From assembly GCA_022510425.1 (NCBI GenBank), contig JAFLTO010000020.1, forward strand, positions 1 through 35,501: DNA of 35,501 nt, written 5' to 3'. This DNA is from Muribaculaceae bacterium. Its GTDB lineage: Bacteria > Bacteroidota > Bacteroidia > Bacteroidales > Muribaculaceae. The position numbers and the translations under genes are program-made. The notes under the pieces were generated by a model, which did not search any database, was not told the origin of the DNA, and saw only the letters and a list, made by a program, of their open reading frames with translations. Shown piece by piece: positions 8,914 through 17,132 of the stretch; position 1 is the stretch's first letter, and each line of letters starts with the position of its first letter.

Positions 8914-8917
8914 CATT

Positions 8918-9643
8918 ATGTTTAAAAGAACGTCTTTCATATTGTTGCTGACATTATTTTTCCAGCTGATTTCTTGCGGCCACAAATCAGAAGGGGAAGA
9001 TATAACAACGCAAAATAATAACTTTGAAGAAATTGAAAGCGGCACGCCCCAATCCCGGGAATTAAAACCTGTGAATGGGGTGAGGAGCATTCCTGTCAAG
9101 AATATCGGACCTTTGGGTCAAGTATTCTGCGACAGCAATTTTCTTCAACTTGACGCTGCCAGACGTTTGGGGATAGAGCCGATCAGTGATTTAGGATCGG
9201 CATATTTTATGAAACGACCCATTGTGAAAGTGAGCAGCAACCAATATTATCAAATAGATTCTCTCAGGCATTCCCTTCCTTATTTGGTGCCTGAAGCTGC
9301 TAATTTACTTGAAGAAATCGGTAAAAATTTCATTGACTCCCTATATAAAAGAGGTGGGGATAGTTATAAAATAAAGGTGACCAGTCTCTTGCGAACCCCC
9401 GAATCAGTTGGAAGACTGAGGAGAGTGAATGCTAATGCCACTGATTCTTCCACCCATCAATACGCCACCACATTCGATATATCTTATGTCAATTTTTATT
9501 GTCTCGATGAAAACAGACAAATAAATCAAGGCGACCTTAAGAATCTTTTATCGGAGGTGCTCCAAGATTTAAGGCAACAAGGGAAGTGTATGGTGAAATT
9601 TGAAAGGAAAACCGGTTGCTTCCATGTCACTGTAAACCGTTGA
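8918..9643 (+). CDS. DUF5715-like (peptidase M15-related) lipoprotein
   Basis: 241 residues. The N-terminus MFKRTSFILLLTLFFQLISC ends in a perfect lipobox (LISC, Cys20), so the protein is a periplasmic or outer-membrane lipoprotein. The segment VTSLLRTPESVGRLRR, then STHQYATTFDISY (His180, Asp187) and a C-terminal CFHVTVNR follow the H-x6-D ... H arrangement of zinc ligands in LAS/M15-type D,D-carboxypeptidases and resemble the DUF5715 family. A role in peptidoglycan trimming is likely but unproven. It is separated by 7 bp from the AsmA-like gene. The start is fixed by the lipoprotein signal; the next methionine is far inside the fold. Confidence 0.75.
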   Translation: MFKRTSFILLLTLFFQLISCGHKSEGEDITTQNNNFEEIESGTPQSRELKPVNGVRSIPVKNIGPLGQVFCDSNFLQLDAARRLGIEPISDLGSAYFMKRPIVKVSSNQYYQIDSLRHSLPYLVPEAANLLEEIGKNFIDSLYKRGGDSYKIKVTSLLRTPESVGRLRRVNANATDSSTHQYATTFDISYVNFYCLDENRQINQGDLKNLLSEVLQDLRQQGKCMVKFERKTGCFHVTVNR

Positions 9644-9650
9644 TAAAAAT

Positions 9651-12600
9651 ATGTCGAAATACTATAATAGAGATAATTCAGACCCATCCCTTGGATTAAA
9701 GCATAAAAGAAAGAATCCATGGATTACAGCCTTAAAAGTGTTTTGCTGGTGTCTGGGAGGTCTTGTTGTCTTGGCAGGAATAGCCCTCTGGATAATTTCC
9801 TATTATGTAAGTCCGGAGCATGTCACCCGTCTTATAGAAGATGAGGCCTCAAAATATCTTAAGGCTGATTTGAAAATAGGAAAACTTGATTATAAACTCT
9901 ACCATAATTATCCATGGCTTGAATTCGAAGTCGATTCCATTACTGTGATATCCAAAAGCCTTGATGGCTTGGATCAGGCTGTGATAGACTCATTGCCGTC
10001 AAATTCCGATTTCTTGGCTTCAGTAGTGAAACTTAAGGCACAGATTAATGTTCATAGTCTGCTACATAATAAAGTGAAGATCAGAGGCATCGAGATAGAG
10101 CAACCAAAGGTGAATATTGTCATGGTAAACGATAGTGTGGGAAATTTTAATATAGCTCCCCCGCTTCCAAAGAAAACCAAGATTCCGAAAATAGAAATTT
10201 CGGACATCAATGTGGAGGCGCCTATGGATTTTGATTTTTTCTCTTTGCAAAATGAAGTTAACGCAAAAATAGACGTTCAATCTTTTTATCTTGCCAAAAA
10301 CCATAAAAAAAACTACACCATTGGTTTTGAAGGAAATGTGGATGGGAAATATCAGGAGTTTTCTTTGCCCTCTCAAGTTCCGGTAAAATTAAAATCCGGG
10401 GTTAGATTGGATCTTCCTTCTTTATCGGTGAAACTCTATGACCTGACGTTGACTGTAGCGGGTTTGGCTCTTGAAGCCAAGGGAGAGGTTTCAGCTGATA
10501 AAAAAGGTATAGATCTTCAACAGGCTGATATAAATGTGAGGATAGAGGATGTTTTCACATTGTTGACTTATCTTCCTAATCAGATATTAAATCAGATTCC
10601 TATCCCCGAAGGATTGAAAGGTGTCCTTCCTTTGGATTTATCAGTTACTTTGCTTTCTCCATTTCACATTGACAACACCACCTTCAAAGCATTGACACTT
10701 GAGCAATTGCCACCTGTGAGTGCAAACATAAAAATAAATGATGCCAATTTAACTTTTACTCCTCCAAAAGAGAAAGCTGTGGAGGCGGATGATATTTTTC
10801 TGGATATGATTTGCAATTTTGATCCGGGAAAAGCCGAGGACACCGAAATAATAATCAATGAATTAAGACTGCATGGCGAAGGGATTTCTTTAGATGGGAG
10901 GGCCTCTTTACATAATCTTTTAGACGAGCAACAAGATTTTTCAGGGATAATTTCGTTCAGCAGTTCCCTAATGAAATCTTTATCTTACCTGATGCCAAAA
11001 TCACCGGTGGAAATGGCAGGTTATCTCAGAGGGAATGTAGAATTTAATGGGACTGCCAAGCATCTTGGAAAAGATGGTTTGAGAGACATGAAATTGAAAG
11101 GAGATATCCTCTGTCATTCTCTAAATGTAACCTCATCTTCTGTCGGGAAGGTGAAGATTAAGAACATGAGTAGCGATTATGAGGCTCAAATTCCTGAATA
11201 TCCACTTTCAAATTACCAAGGAACCAAACTCGCATTCGATTTCAAAGCAGATACGTTATCCACAATTTCATCAGGAATTAATGTATTGCTTGCAGATTTA
11301 AAAATGAATCTGGATGCCATGGACACTGTTTCAGGAACTCCGGATCCATCGGGCGACTTGTTGCTGAAAATAGGAAAATTCGGATTTAAAGATGGAGCCA
11401 CATCCTTCAGTGCACGAAATATTGCTTTGAATGCCAAAGGAAGTTTGAATTCTAATGGTTCGTCGGGTAACTATGCTTCCGTATCGGCGACTACACCCGG
11501 AGAGGATGAGTTGATTGCTTCCCGAATTTCTCATACCCCTTTGGTGTTGGAATATAATGGAGGAGGAATACTACAGACAATGATGAATCTGCTCACACTT
11601 GATGCCGATATGTCGATGGATTCGGGAGAATTCAAAACCCCGGATTATCTTTATCCGGTTAAAATGTCGGATATCGGTGTCTCCTCAAACCTTAACAAAG
11701 TGGAATTAACAGCCGGTAATATCTCACTTGGCAATACCTCTTTTTCTATTGGAGGAGAACTTAACGGACTGAAACCATTTATGACGAGTTACAGCTCCAC
11801 CCCTCTTCAAGCCACCGCAGACATTAATTTCACCAATGTAAATATCAACCAGCTTTCCTGGGGTTACTATGGTGCACAGTTAGCACAGGGGGTGAACAAA
11901 GACAGCGTATTTTATGTGCCGGAAATGACACCTTTCACAGCTGCGGATTCCGTGTGTGTGGCCATTCCGCGTAACATAAATGCCGATATCAGGCTTCGCT
12001 CGCAATCAGCCGAATACATGCAATACACATTCTCTCCACTATCTACAGATATAATAGTTAAGAACGGAGTGGCTACCTTGAGTAAATTGACTGTTGGAGC
12101 ACCTTACTGCACCGCTATAGTCGATTGGACATACTCCACTGCCAGTCTCGGTAATATTTTCATGGATCTTAATGCACAAGTGAAAAACTTCGGGTTTTCA
12201 CCCTTTTATACTGTGTTCCCGTCTTTAGTGGCCAAATCTCCCGAGATAAAAGATTTCACAGGTGAGATAAACGCAGATATCGCTTGTAAATTCCTTATGT
12301 ATCCTGACATGTTTATGGATTCAGAATCACTCAAAGCAGATTTTGATATTAAAGGGAGCGATATGCAATTTGCCAGAGCAGGAAAGATTGAGAAAATAAC
12401 TCATTTGATGTTGATAAAGGGGGAGGAACCTATCCGGATACACAACATGGAAATCACGGGCGGTTTCCATGACAACCTTCTTCAAATTAATCCATTCAAA
12501 ATTCAGTTTGATAATTATCAGTTGGAACTCGCGGGGGTGAATAACACAGCCGGAGACATGTATTATCATTTAGCTTTGGAGAAATCACCGTTTCATTTGC

Positions 12601-12797
12601 CGTTTGGGGTCAGTCTTACAGGAAAATTCAAACACCCGGAAGTGAAAATTGGTGGAACTCATATCAATGATTATAAAACTGAGATGGTATCAATGGATCC
12701 GGCGGCAAAATTAAATGTGAATATAATGGCCTATCTGAAACACGGTTGGCTTCTATTTGTTCAGGAAGCCGCCAAATATGAAGGAGGAGTGGATTAA
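9651..12797 (+). CDS. AsmA-like family protein (large inner-membrane-anchored periplasmic protein)
   Basis: 1048 residues. A basic cytoplasmic N-terminus (KHKRKNP) is followed by one transmembrane helix at about 28-52 (ALKVFCWCLGGLVVLAGIAL). Then comes the AsmA N-terminal pattern (VSPEHVTRLIEDEASKYL, LKIGKLDYKLYHNYPWLEF). The rest is a long series of beta-strand-rich repeats of the kind that form the lipid-transport groove of AsmA/TamB-like proteins. Such proteins act in phospholipid or outer-membrane homeostasis. It follows the DUF5715-like lipoprotein after 7 bp and is probably co-transcribed, pointing to an envelope-maintenance unit. No frameshift or truncation is visible. Confidence 0.85.
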   Translation: MSKYYNRDNSDPSLGLKHKRKNPWITALKVFCWCLGGLVVLAGIALWIISYYVSPEHVTRLIEDEASKYLKADLKIGKLDYKLYHNYPWLEFEVDSITVISKSLDGLDQAVIDSLPSNSDFLASVVKLKAQINVHSLLHNKVKIRGIEIEQPKVNIVMVNDSVGNFNIAPPLPKKTKIPKIEISDINVEAPMDFDFFSLQNEVNAKIDVQSFYLAKNHKKNYTIGFEGNVDGKYQEFSLPSQVPVKLKSGVRLDLPSLSVKLYDLTLTVAGLALEAKGEVSADKKGIDLQQADINVRIEDVFTLLTYLPNQILNQIPIPEGLKGVLPLDLSVTLLSPFHIDNTTFKALTLEQLPPVSANIKINDANLTFTPPKEKAVEADDIFLDMICNFDPGKAEDTEIIINELRLHGEGISLDGRASLHNLLDEQQDFSGIISFSSSLMKSLSYLMPKSPVEMAGYLRGNVEFNGTAKHLGKDGLRDMKLKGDILCHSLNVTSSSVGKVKIKNMSSDYEAQIPEYPLSNYQGTKLAFDFKADTLSTISSGINVLLADLKMNLDAMDTVSGTPDPSGDLLLKIGKFGFKDGATSFSARNIALNAKGSLNSNGSSGNYASVSATTPGEDELIASRISHTPLVLEYNGGGILQTMMNLLTLDADMSMDSGEFKTPDYLYPVKMSDIGVSSNLNKVELTAGNISLGNTSFSIGGELNGLKPFMTSYSSTPLQATADINFTNVNINQLSWGYYGAQLAQGVNKDSVFYVPEMTPFTAADSVCVAIPRNINADIRLRSQSAEYMQYTFSPLSTDIIVKNGVATLSKLTVGAPYCTAIVDWTYSTASLGNIFMDLNAQVKNFGFSPFYTVFPSLVAKSPEIKDFTGEINADIACKFLMYPDMFMDSESLKADFDIKGSDMQFARAGKIEKITHLMLIKGEEPIRIHNMEITGGFHDNLLQINPFKIQFDNYQLELAGVNNTAGDMYYHLALEKSPFHLPFGVSLTGKFKHPEVKIGGTHINDYKTEMVSMDPAAKLNVNIMAYLKHGWLLFVQEAAKYEGGVD

Positions 12798-12876
12798 TGA
12801 GGTATTATAATAGTGGAGTCTGCAAGAATACAGTGAGAAAATATATTAGCTGGGGATAGGGGAAAGAGTTTAGAAT

Positions 12877-13560
12877 ATGGAAAGGAAATTACCGGAAGGG
12901 ATAAAGGCTGCGCTTGTTGATATGGACGGCGTGCTTTATGATTCAATGCCATTTCATGCAAATGCATGGCACCAGTTGTTCACCGACTTGGGTGTAACTA
13001 CAAGTAATCCCGATGAATACTATCTCTATGAGGGGATGACAGGAGCCGATACAATAGGTATGATTCTGAAACGAGAACTGAATCAAGATACCACCTTAGA
13101 GGAAAGAAAGGCCCTCTATGCAAAAAAATCGGAACTTTTTAGAAATTGCGGAGAAAAGAAACTAATGCCGGGGGCAGCCGATATGTTGAATGCATTGAAA
13201 GGGAAAGGACTAAACACTGTGTTAGTGACCGGATCAGCCCAAAGTTCTCTGCTTGACGGTATCGAGAAGGATTATCCGGGATTCTTTCCAAGAGAAAGGA
13301 GGGTTACAGCACTTGATGTCAAGAACGGCAAACCGCATCCTGAACCATATTTACGTGGACTTGAAAAAGCCGGAGTATCTCCCCACGAAGCCATAGTGAT
13401 AGAAAACGCTCCTCTTGGTGTGCGTTCAGGCAAAGCTGCCGGATGTTTCACTATAGCCGTCACTACCGGACCCATACCTGCTTCAGTGTTTGAAAAGGAA
13501 GGTGCTGATATGATATTTCCCGATATGATAACTTTTGCAAAATGGCTGAAAACTATCTGA
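12877..13560 (+). CDS. HAD-superfamily (beta-phosphoglucomutase-like) hydrolase
   Basis: 227 residues. All four HAD motifs are visible: motif I ALVDMDGVLYDS (nucleophile Asp15, acid/base Asp17), motif II VLVTGS (about 116-120), motif III Lys152 in NGKPHPEPY, and motif IV VIENAPLGVRSGKAAG (Glu176, with Asn177 where many relatives have Asp). An alpha-helical cap lies between motifs I and II, as in the beta-phosphoglucomutase/phosphatase subgroup. The likely activity is a cytoplasmic sugar-phosphate phosphatase or mutase; the substrate is unknown. It overlaps aroB by 19 nt, so the two are translationally linked. Confidence 0.88.
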   Translation: MERKLPEGIKAALVDMDGVLYDSMPFHANAWHQLFTDLGVTTSNPDEYYLYEGMTGADTIGMILKRELNQDTTLEERKALYAKKSELFRNCGEKKLMPGAADMLNALKGKGLNTVLVTGSAQSSLLDGIEKDYPGFFPRERRVTALDVKNGKPHPEPYLRGLEKAGVSPHEAIVIENAPLGVRSGKAAGCFTIAVTTGPIPASVFEKEGADMIFPDMITFAKWLKTI

Positions 13561-14597
13561 CACATGAACCCGCTTCCACAATAGACAGCACTATTGAGGC
13601 TTTGGAAGCCGACAAAGTGATTGTGGTGACCGATGAAAATGTGGAAAAAATTGTGATTCCAAGTCTTGAGGGTTCAAGCATAGTTAAAACTTCACCTCGT
13701 ATCGCTATTATCCCCGGTGAAGAGGGGAAAACATTGGAAACAGTAACCAAAATCTGGGACAAACTTGAAGAAACAGGAGCCACCCGCAGCAGTGTGGTCT
13801 TGAATATAGGAGGCGGAGTGGTGACAGATATAGGAGGATTCGCTGCCTCCACCTATAAACGAGGTGTTAGGACAGTGAATTTTCCTACCACCTTATTAGG
13901 AGCCGTCGATGCGGCCACCGGTGGCAAAACAGGAATAAATTACCGAGGACTCAAAAATGAAATCGGTGCATTCCATATGCCGACAAAGGTGATACTTTCA
14001 GCAATCCCATTCAGAAGTCTGAGCAGAGAAGAATTATTGTCGGGCTATGCAGAAATGATAAAGACTGCACTTTTCAGCGACAAGGATTTTTATCTTCAAT
14101 TATATAATCTTGAGGATGTGGTGGAAGATACCCAAATTCTTGGATCGGCAGTAGAAAAATGTGTGGGTATTAAGGATGAAATAGTGGCACAGGATCCTCA
14201 TGAAAAAGGTTTGAGAAAAGTTTTGAATTTAGGGCATACAGCGGGGCATGCTTTCGAGAGCTTGGGGATACAAAAGGGTTTTCCGGTGACTCATGGTAAG
14301 GCTGTGGCCCATGGATTACTGGTGGCATTGATTCTTAGTCACATCAAATTGGGATTCGATACATATGAGTTGGAGCAGTATCGACGGTTCCTGAGGGAAT
14401 ATTATGGGGGTGCACTTATGCAGTGTGAAGATATGGAAAAGGTGTTGACAAAGATGAATAGCGATAAAAAAAATCGTAAGTACGGGGAACCGGCCTTTAC
14501 GTTGCTGAAAGGAATAGGAGATCCTGTAATCGATTGCCACCCGAGTCAAACCGAATTGACAGAGGCTCTTGAGCTTTACATCGATATGGCTTCATAA
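13542..14597 (+). CDS. aroB: 3-dehydroquinate synthase
   Basis: 351 residues, the usual length. It converts DAHP to 3-dehydroquinate in the shikimate pathway, using NAD+ and a divalent metal. Family motifs are clear: VVLNIGGGVVTDIGGFAAS for nucleotide binding, NFPTTLLGAVDAATGGKTGI, the metal-ligand region SGYAEMIKTAL, and NLGHTAGHAFES followed by THGKAVAHG. The ATG at 13542 lies inside the preceding HAD gene (19-nt overlap). The N-terminus is compact, as in some Bacteroidetes AroB. It is the last gene before the accessory island and marks the left core-genome border. Confidence 0.95.
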   Translation: MAENYLTHEPASTIDSTIEALEADKVIVVTDENVEKIVIPSLEGSSIVKTSPRIAIIPGEEGKTLETVTKIWDKLEETGATRSSVVLNIGGGVVTDIGGFAASTYKRGVRTVNFPTTLLGAVDAATGGKTGINYRGLKNEIGAFHMPTKVILSAIPFRSLSREELLSGYAEMIKTALFSDKDFYLQLYNLEDVVEDTQILGSAVEKCVGIKDEIVAQDPHEKGLRKVLNLGHTAGHAFESLGIQKGFPVTHGKAVAHGLLVALILSHIKLGFDTYELEQYRRFLREYYGGALMQCEDMEKVLTKMNSDKKNRKYGEPAFTLLKGIGDPVIDCHPSQTELTEALELYIDMAS

Positions 14598-14659
14598 CCC
14601 CCAATCCTTAATCCCTAATACCCCATCCCCCATCCAATTGCCGCAAAATAATATGAAGA

Positions 14660-14705
14660 TTGCCTTAGCTGTGTGGTGTACGGGGTGCACCAAATACCCC
14701 AATCC
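14660..14705 (+). repeat. Hairpin unit A of a paired structured repeat
   Basis: TTGCCTTAGCTGTG, then a 7-bp stem TGGTGTA/TGCACCA (14674-14680 / 14686-14692, one G-T wobble) with loop CGGGG, then AATACCCCAATCC. Unit B has nearly the same flanks but a different stem. Confidence 0.6.
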
Positions 14706-14760
14706 CCAATCCCTAATATTTCATCCCTAATCCCTCAAACTTAACAAACACTCTAAAAAT

Positions 14761-14807
14761 TTGCTTTTGCTGTGATGCGAACAGGGTTCGCATATCTACC
14801 CCAATCC
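14761..14807 (+). repeat. Hairpin unit B of a paired structured repeat
   Basis: TTGCTTTTGCTGTG (12 of 14 bases as in unit A), then a perfect 8-bp stem ATGCGAAC/GTTCGCAT (14775-14782 / 14786-14793) with loop AGG, then ATCTACCCCAATCC. The outer sequence is conserved with unit A while the stem sequence is replaced and still pairs. Confidence 0.6.
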
Positions 14808-15070
14808 CCCATCCTCAATCCCACATCCCTTCATGGATGATATCCGGGCGCCTAAATTTTAACATAAATTGGGGTACAGCCTCTAAATACGAAATCATAT
14901 GGCATTTTATCCTCTTGATTCACATAAACCTTTGTTACATCTTACAAATTCCATCGTTATTCTTTCCCTAATATCTCATTAAATAATGAAATAATATACC
15001 CTAATCTCTGTGTTTCTCCATACGGCAACATAGACTCAATTTCTTCCCGAAAGTTTGGACGTATAAATAC

Positions 15071-15108
15071 GGACTTAGCCCATATTATCACAAAGTGTGC
15101 CTAAGCCC
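15071..15108 (-). terminator. Weak terminator-like hairpin after the winged-HTH gene
   Basis: GGACTTAG (15071-15078) pairs with CTAAGCCC (15101-15108), 8 bp with one wobble, and the interior contains a smaller CACA/TGTG pairing. There is no clear T-run after it on the minus strand, so it is only a candidate. Confidence 0.3.
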
Positions 15109-15138
15109 TTTACCACCCTTTCAATTCGGCGCAAATTT

Positions 15139-15648
15139 TCATGCATTGTATTCAGCTAATTTCTTTGACAATTCTTCTTTTGCTATCTCAACTTCTCTGA
15201 CTCTCTCCATTCTGAACATATCAGTTAAGACTAAAAGTTCATATAGCTTTGGATCTCTAAGAACTGCTTCCGGAACAGTTTTATATAATGGTTTAACTTC
15301 TTCTTCCCTTATTTTGCCCTTAGAAGACTTCCAAACATAACAATCACTGCCTTGAGCAATTTTATCTTTTAAAAATGGAGCTGTAATGAAAGTTGGAATC
15401 CCTCTTACTTTCGCTTGAGGGGTGATAGGAAACACATATTTAATACCATGTACTAAAAATTCTTCCAATGCCAATGTATTGACAAATCTTTTAGAATTAT
15501 CAATCAATTTTGCCTCCCGGCATCGTTCTAGTGATTCACAAAACTCAGATGCACTGATTTGTAATTCCTGTGCCATATCCTTATTAGACATTCCTCTCCC
15601 TTCTGAAGATATTAATTTAAGAAGTATAATAATATCCTGAGGACGCAT
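15139..15648 (-). CDS. Winged helix-turn-helix DNA-binding protein
   Basis: 169 residues. The N-terminal 65 residues form a winged-HTH pattern (DIIILLKLISSEGRGMSNKD, MAQELQISASEFCESLERCR, EAKLIDNSKRFVNTLALEEF), with the GMSNKDMAQEL / SASEFCESLERC helices as the likely HTH. The middle (KYVFPITPQAKVRGIPTFIT) and a C-terminal helix rich in charged residues may bind a ligand or partner. A perfect 24-bp palindrome lies 33-56 bp upstream of the ATG and overlaps a -7 box, which suggests autoregulation. It ends the island and stands apart from the main operon by 365 bp. It could control the island or a vanished partner gene; I do not recognise a named family. Confidence 0.7.
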   Translation of the reverse strand: MRPQDIIILLKLISSEGRGMSNKDMAQELQISASEFCESLERCREAKLIDNSKRFVNTLALEEFLVHGIKYVFPITPQAKVRGIPTFITAPFLKDKIAQGSDCYVWKSSKGKIREEEVKPLYKTVPEAVLRDPKLYELLVLTDMFRMERVREVEIAKEELSKKLAEYNA

Positions 15649-15680
15649 ATTTTTCTAATTTTCAATAGATTATTTATAAT

Positions 15681-15704
15681 ATTTGCAATTCGCGAATTGC
15701 AAAT
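15681..15704. promoter_or_regulatory. Perfect 24-bp palindrome, probable operator of the winged-HTH gene
   Basis: Half-site ATTTGCAATTCG is followed immediately by its exact reverse complement. The minus-strand box TAAATTTG at 15707-15700 overlaps its upstream end, so a repressor bound here would block the promoter. Confidence 0.7.
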
Positions 15705-15707
15705 TTA
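15700..15707 (-). promoter_or_regulatory. Putative -7 box (TAAATTTG) of the winged-HTH gene
   Basis: It matches TAnnTTTG on the minus strand, 51 nt upstream of the start codon at 15648. The -33 element is not obvious. Confidence 0.4.
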
Positions 15708-15778
15708 TAAAAATATCATAAAATGAAATCTCTTCGGAAGAATATCTTGTATAAATGCGAATCTTTCTTTATAATATC

Positions 15779-15814
15779 CTATTCTGCATCCTGTCCACAA
15801 TACTTGCACTTCAT
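15779..15814 (-). pseudogene. Remnant of the 5' end of a zinc-ribbon gene (paralogue of 21143-22237)
   Basis: The minus strand reads MKCKYCGQDAE then stop. The first ten residues are identical to the N-terminus of the 364-aa protein encoded at 21143-22237. Over the 31 shared bases there are three differences, all at synonymous third positions (TGC/TGT, GGA/GGG, CAG/CAA). Homology is lost after the tenth codon. This is best read as the decayed start of a duplicated gene. Confidence 0.75.
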
Positions 15815-16013
15815 TATCCTAAATATTCCCTTAAATTCCTTGATTTTTGACCTCTTAGTCTTTTAACGGCCTTTTCTTTATCTGTTAATCCTTTGAAAAG
15901 GAACAAGAATTATTTAGAATATTTCAAAAGTTTGAATTACTTAGAGTTTTACTCTTCTGATTACCTATATTTCTATAGCAATATTCGAATAAAATTTTTC
16001 TTGAGATCTTTTG

Positions 16014-17132
16014 TTATTTTTTAAAGAAAGCTTCCTTGGGTAAAGTATCGAATTGTGCTGCACCTCTCACAATTCGGAGACTGTCAATCCTGGGATACTC
16101 ATTATAATCTCCGAGTAAATTAAGAGTGCGGATGTCATGAGCCACAAATCGATCTCTATCGAAAACTACTTGTAGCAATCCTTCTCTTTTCCCAGTTATC
16201 CAAACTGTTACCTGCTGTTTCTTTATGTTAATGCTTCCATTAAACAATGACCCTGCTATGTAATAAATTAAACTTAGAATTGCCTCGGTCTTAAATTGTT
16301 CTATCTCTTTTACCAATTTATCTTTAACTGAAATTTTACCGGAAGCTAAAATACTTACTTTTTTAGTGGGCAAATTCAAATCCGATGAAAGTTCAATATC
16401 TGTTTGCAGCATTCCTTCGGATTTAGAATAAAAACAAGAAATATCAACTCTATAAGGCAAACTCAAAGAATTAAGAATATTCTTTATCTTTTCTTCCGTT
16501 ATTTTATCTTCTCCATTTATATAGTCAATAATTTCTTGCTTGGCCTTATCATATTGTCTTTGATAAGTTCTATTGTTTTTTTGCTCTTTAACATCCTGGA
16601 TGCCATTGAAAAATTCTTGGACCTCTTCATAAGCTTGAATCCTTCCTCTAAAAGCAGCTGAATCATTTTTATTAACAAAATCCTTTTTTTCAGACTGTTT
16701 GTCATCATAAAGGTCGACAAATTTTATTTCTGCTTCTTCTTTTAATTCTTTCCTTATGTCTGCCATATCAGGTCTTGAAAGAGGAAAATTTTCCCTTTCA
16801 TAGTTCTGCAATATAAGAGAGTCAATATTTTTTTGCTGATCTAACAATGTCTGAATTTTAGGAAAGTTTTTATGTAACCCGAGATAATCTTCATTTTTTT
16901 TCCTAAATTCTCCTGCCATTCTTTGCGAAACGAATGTAATTGCGTTTTTATATTCCGGAGATCTCTTGGCACTGTTTTCTAAAGTCGAATATCTCTGTCC
17001 ATTCACCAATACTTCATAATTTCCCATACTATCTAATTGAACTGTAGCTCTTCCTCCTGTAAAATTATAAGATTTTTCAATAGTCGGAATATAAGAACTT
17101 CCTTGAGGAAATATAGTTTTAGTTATGCTCAT
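16014..17132 (-). CDS. Uncharacterised 372-aa protein coupled to the ion-channel gene
   Basis: I do not recognise this protein. It is soluble-looking, with no signal peptide or transmembrane helix. The N-terminus (GGRATVQLDSMGNYEVLVNG) is beta-rich, and a long charged, probably coiled-coil region spans about 90-220. The C-terminal half alternates strands and helices. The ATG overlaps the stop of the channel gene in an ATGA (17129-17132), so the two proteins are made together and probably function together. It is the last gene of the main island operon. Confidence 0.75.
   Translation of the reverse strand: MSITKTIFPQGSSYIPTIEKSYNFTGGRATVQLDSMGNYEVLVNGQRYSTLENSAKRSPEYKNAITFVSQRMAGEFRKKNEDYLGLHKNFPKIQTLLDQQKNIDSLILQNYERENFPLSRPDMADIRKELKEEAEIKFVDLYDDKQSEKKDFVNKNDSAAFRGRIQAYEEVQEFFNGIQDVKEQKNNRTYQRQYDKAKQEIIDYINGEDKITEEKIKNILNSLSLPYRVDISCFYSKSEGMLQTDIELSSDLNLPTKKVSILASGKISVKDKLVKEIEQFKTEAILSLIYYIAGSLFNGSINIKKQQVTVWITGKREGLLQVVFDRDRFVAHDIRTLNLLGDYNEYPRIDSLRIVRGAAQFDTLPKEAFFKK

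Larger units (their letters stand above)
8394..8917. other. Divergent AT-rich intergenic region with candidate regulatory signals
   Basis: No gene is visible in these 524 bp between the divergent genes at 8393 (minus) and 8918 (plus). It holds promoter-like boxes in both directions, a minus-strand hairpin with a T-rich tail (8491-8513), and an inverted repeat TTTCATG-N8-CATGAAA (8576-8597) that could be an operator. Confidence 0.6.
14598..14830. repeat. Degenerate CCCTAATCCC/CCCCAATCC low-complexity repeat, left copy
   Basis: Three clusters of pyrimidine-rich units (14598-14638, 14696-14740, 14798-14830) separated by two hairpin units. The same type of sequence recurs at 33602-33634 and 35328-35396, and I do not see it elsewhere in the window. 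Confidence 0.75.
14598..15138. other. Gene-free border region with degenerate CCCTAATCCC-type repeats and hairpins
   Basis: No gene is visible in these 541 bp. From 14598 to about 14830 the sequence is dominated by degenerate C-rich units (CCCCAATCC, CCCTAATCCC, CCCCATCC). Two hairpin units lie among them at 14660-14705 and 14761-14807. The remainder (14831-15138) is AT-rich and ends with a possible weak terminator hairpin of the 15139-15648 gene. Confidence 0.7.
15649..16013. other. AT-rich gap with palindromic operator and a decayed gene start
   Basis: 365 bp without an intact gene. It holds the 24-bp palindrome (15681-15704) with an overlapping -7 box, and an 11-codon remnant of a zinc-ribbon gene (15779-15814). 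No strong terminator for the large operon ending at 16014 is seen. Confidence 0.6.

Noticed and set aside
14761..14807. tRNA or tRNA fragment (GCGAACAGGGTTCGC looks like a T-arm)
   Set aside because: No acceptor, D or anticodon arms can be formed around it, and the sister unit has a different stem; it is better explained as a repeat hairpin.
14598..14830. CRISPR array or telomere-like repeat
   Set aside because: The C-rich units are short, degenerate and irregularly spaced, without constant repeats or unique spacers, and no cas genes are near.
15139..15648. Antitoxin of a toxin-antitoxin pair
   Set aside because: No small toxin-like gene sits beside it; the neighbouring gap holds only a decayed zinc-ribbon start. 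A stand-alone regulator fits better.
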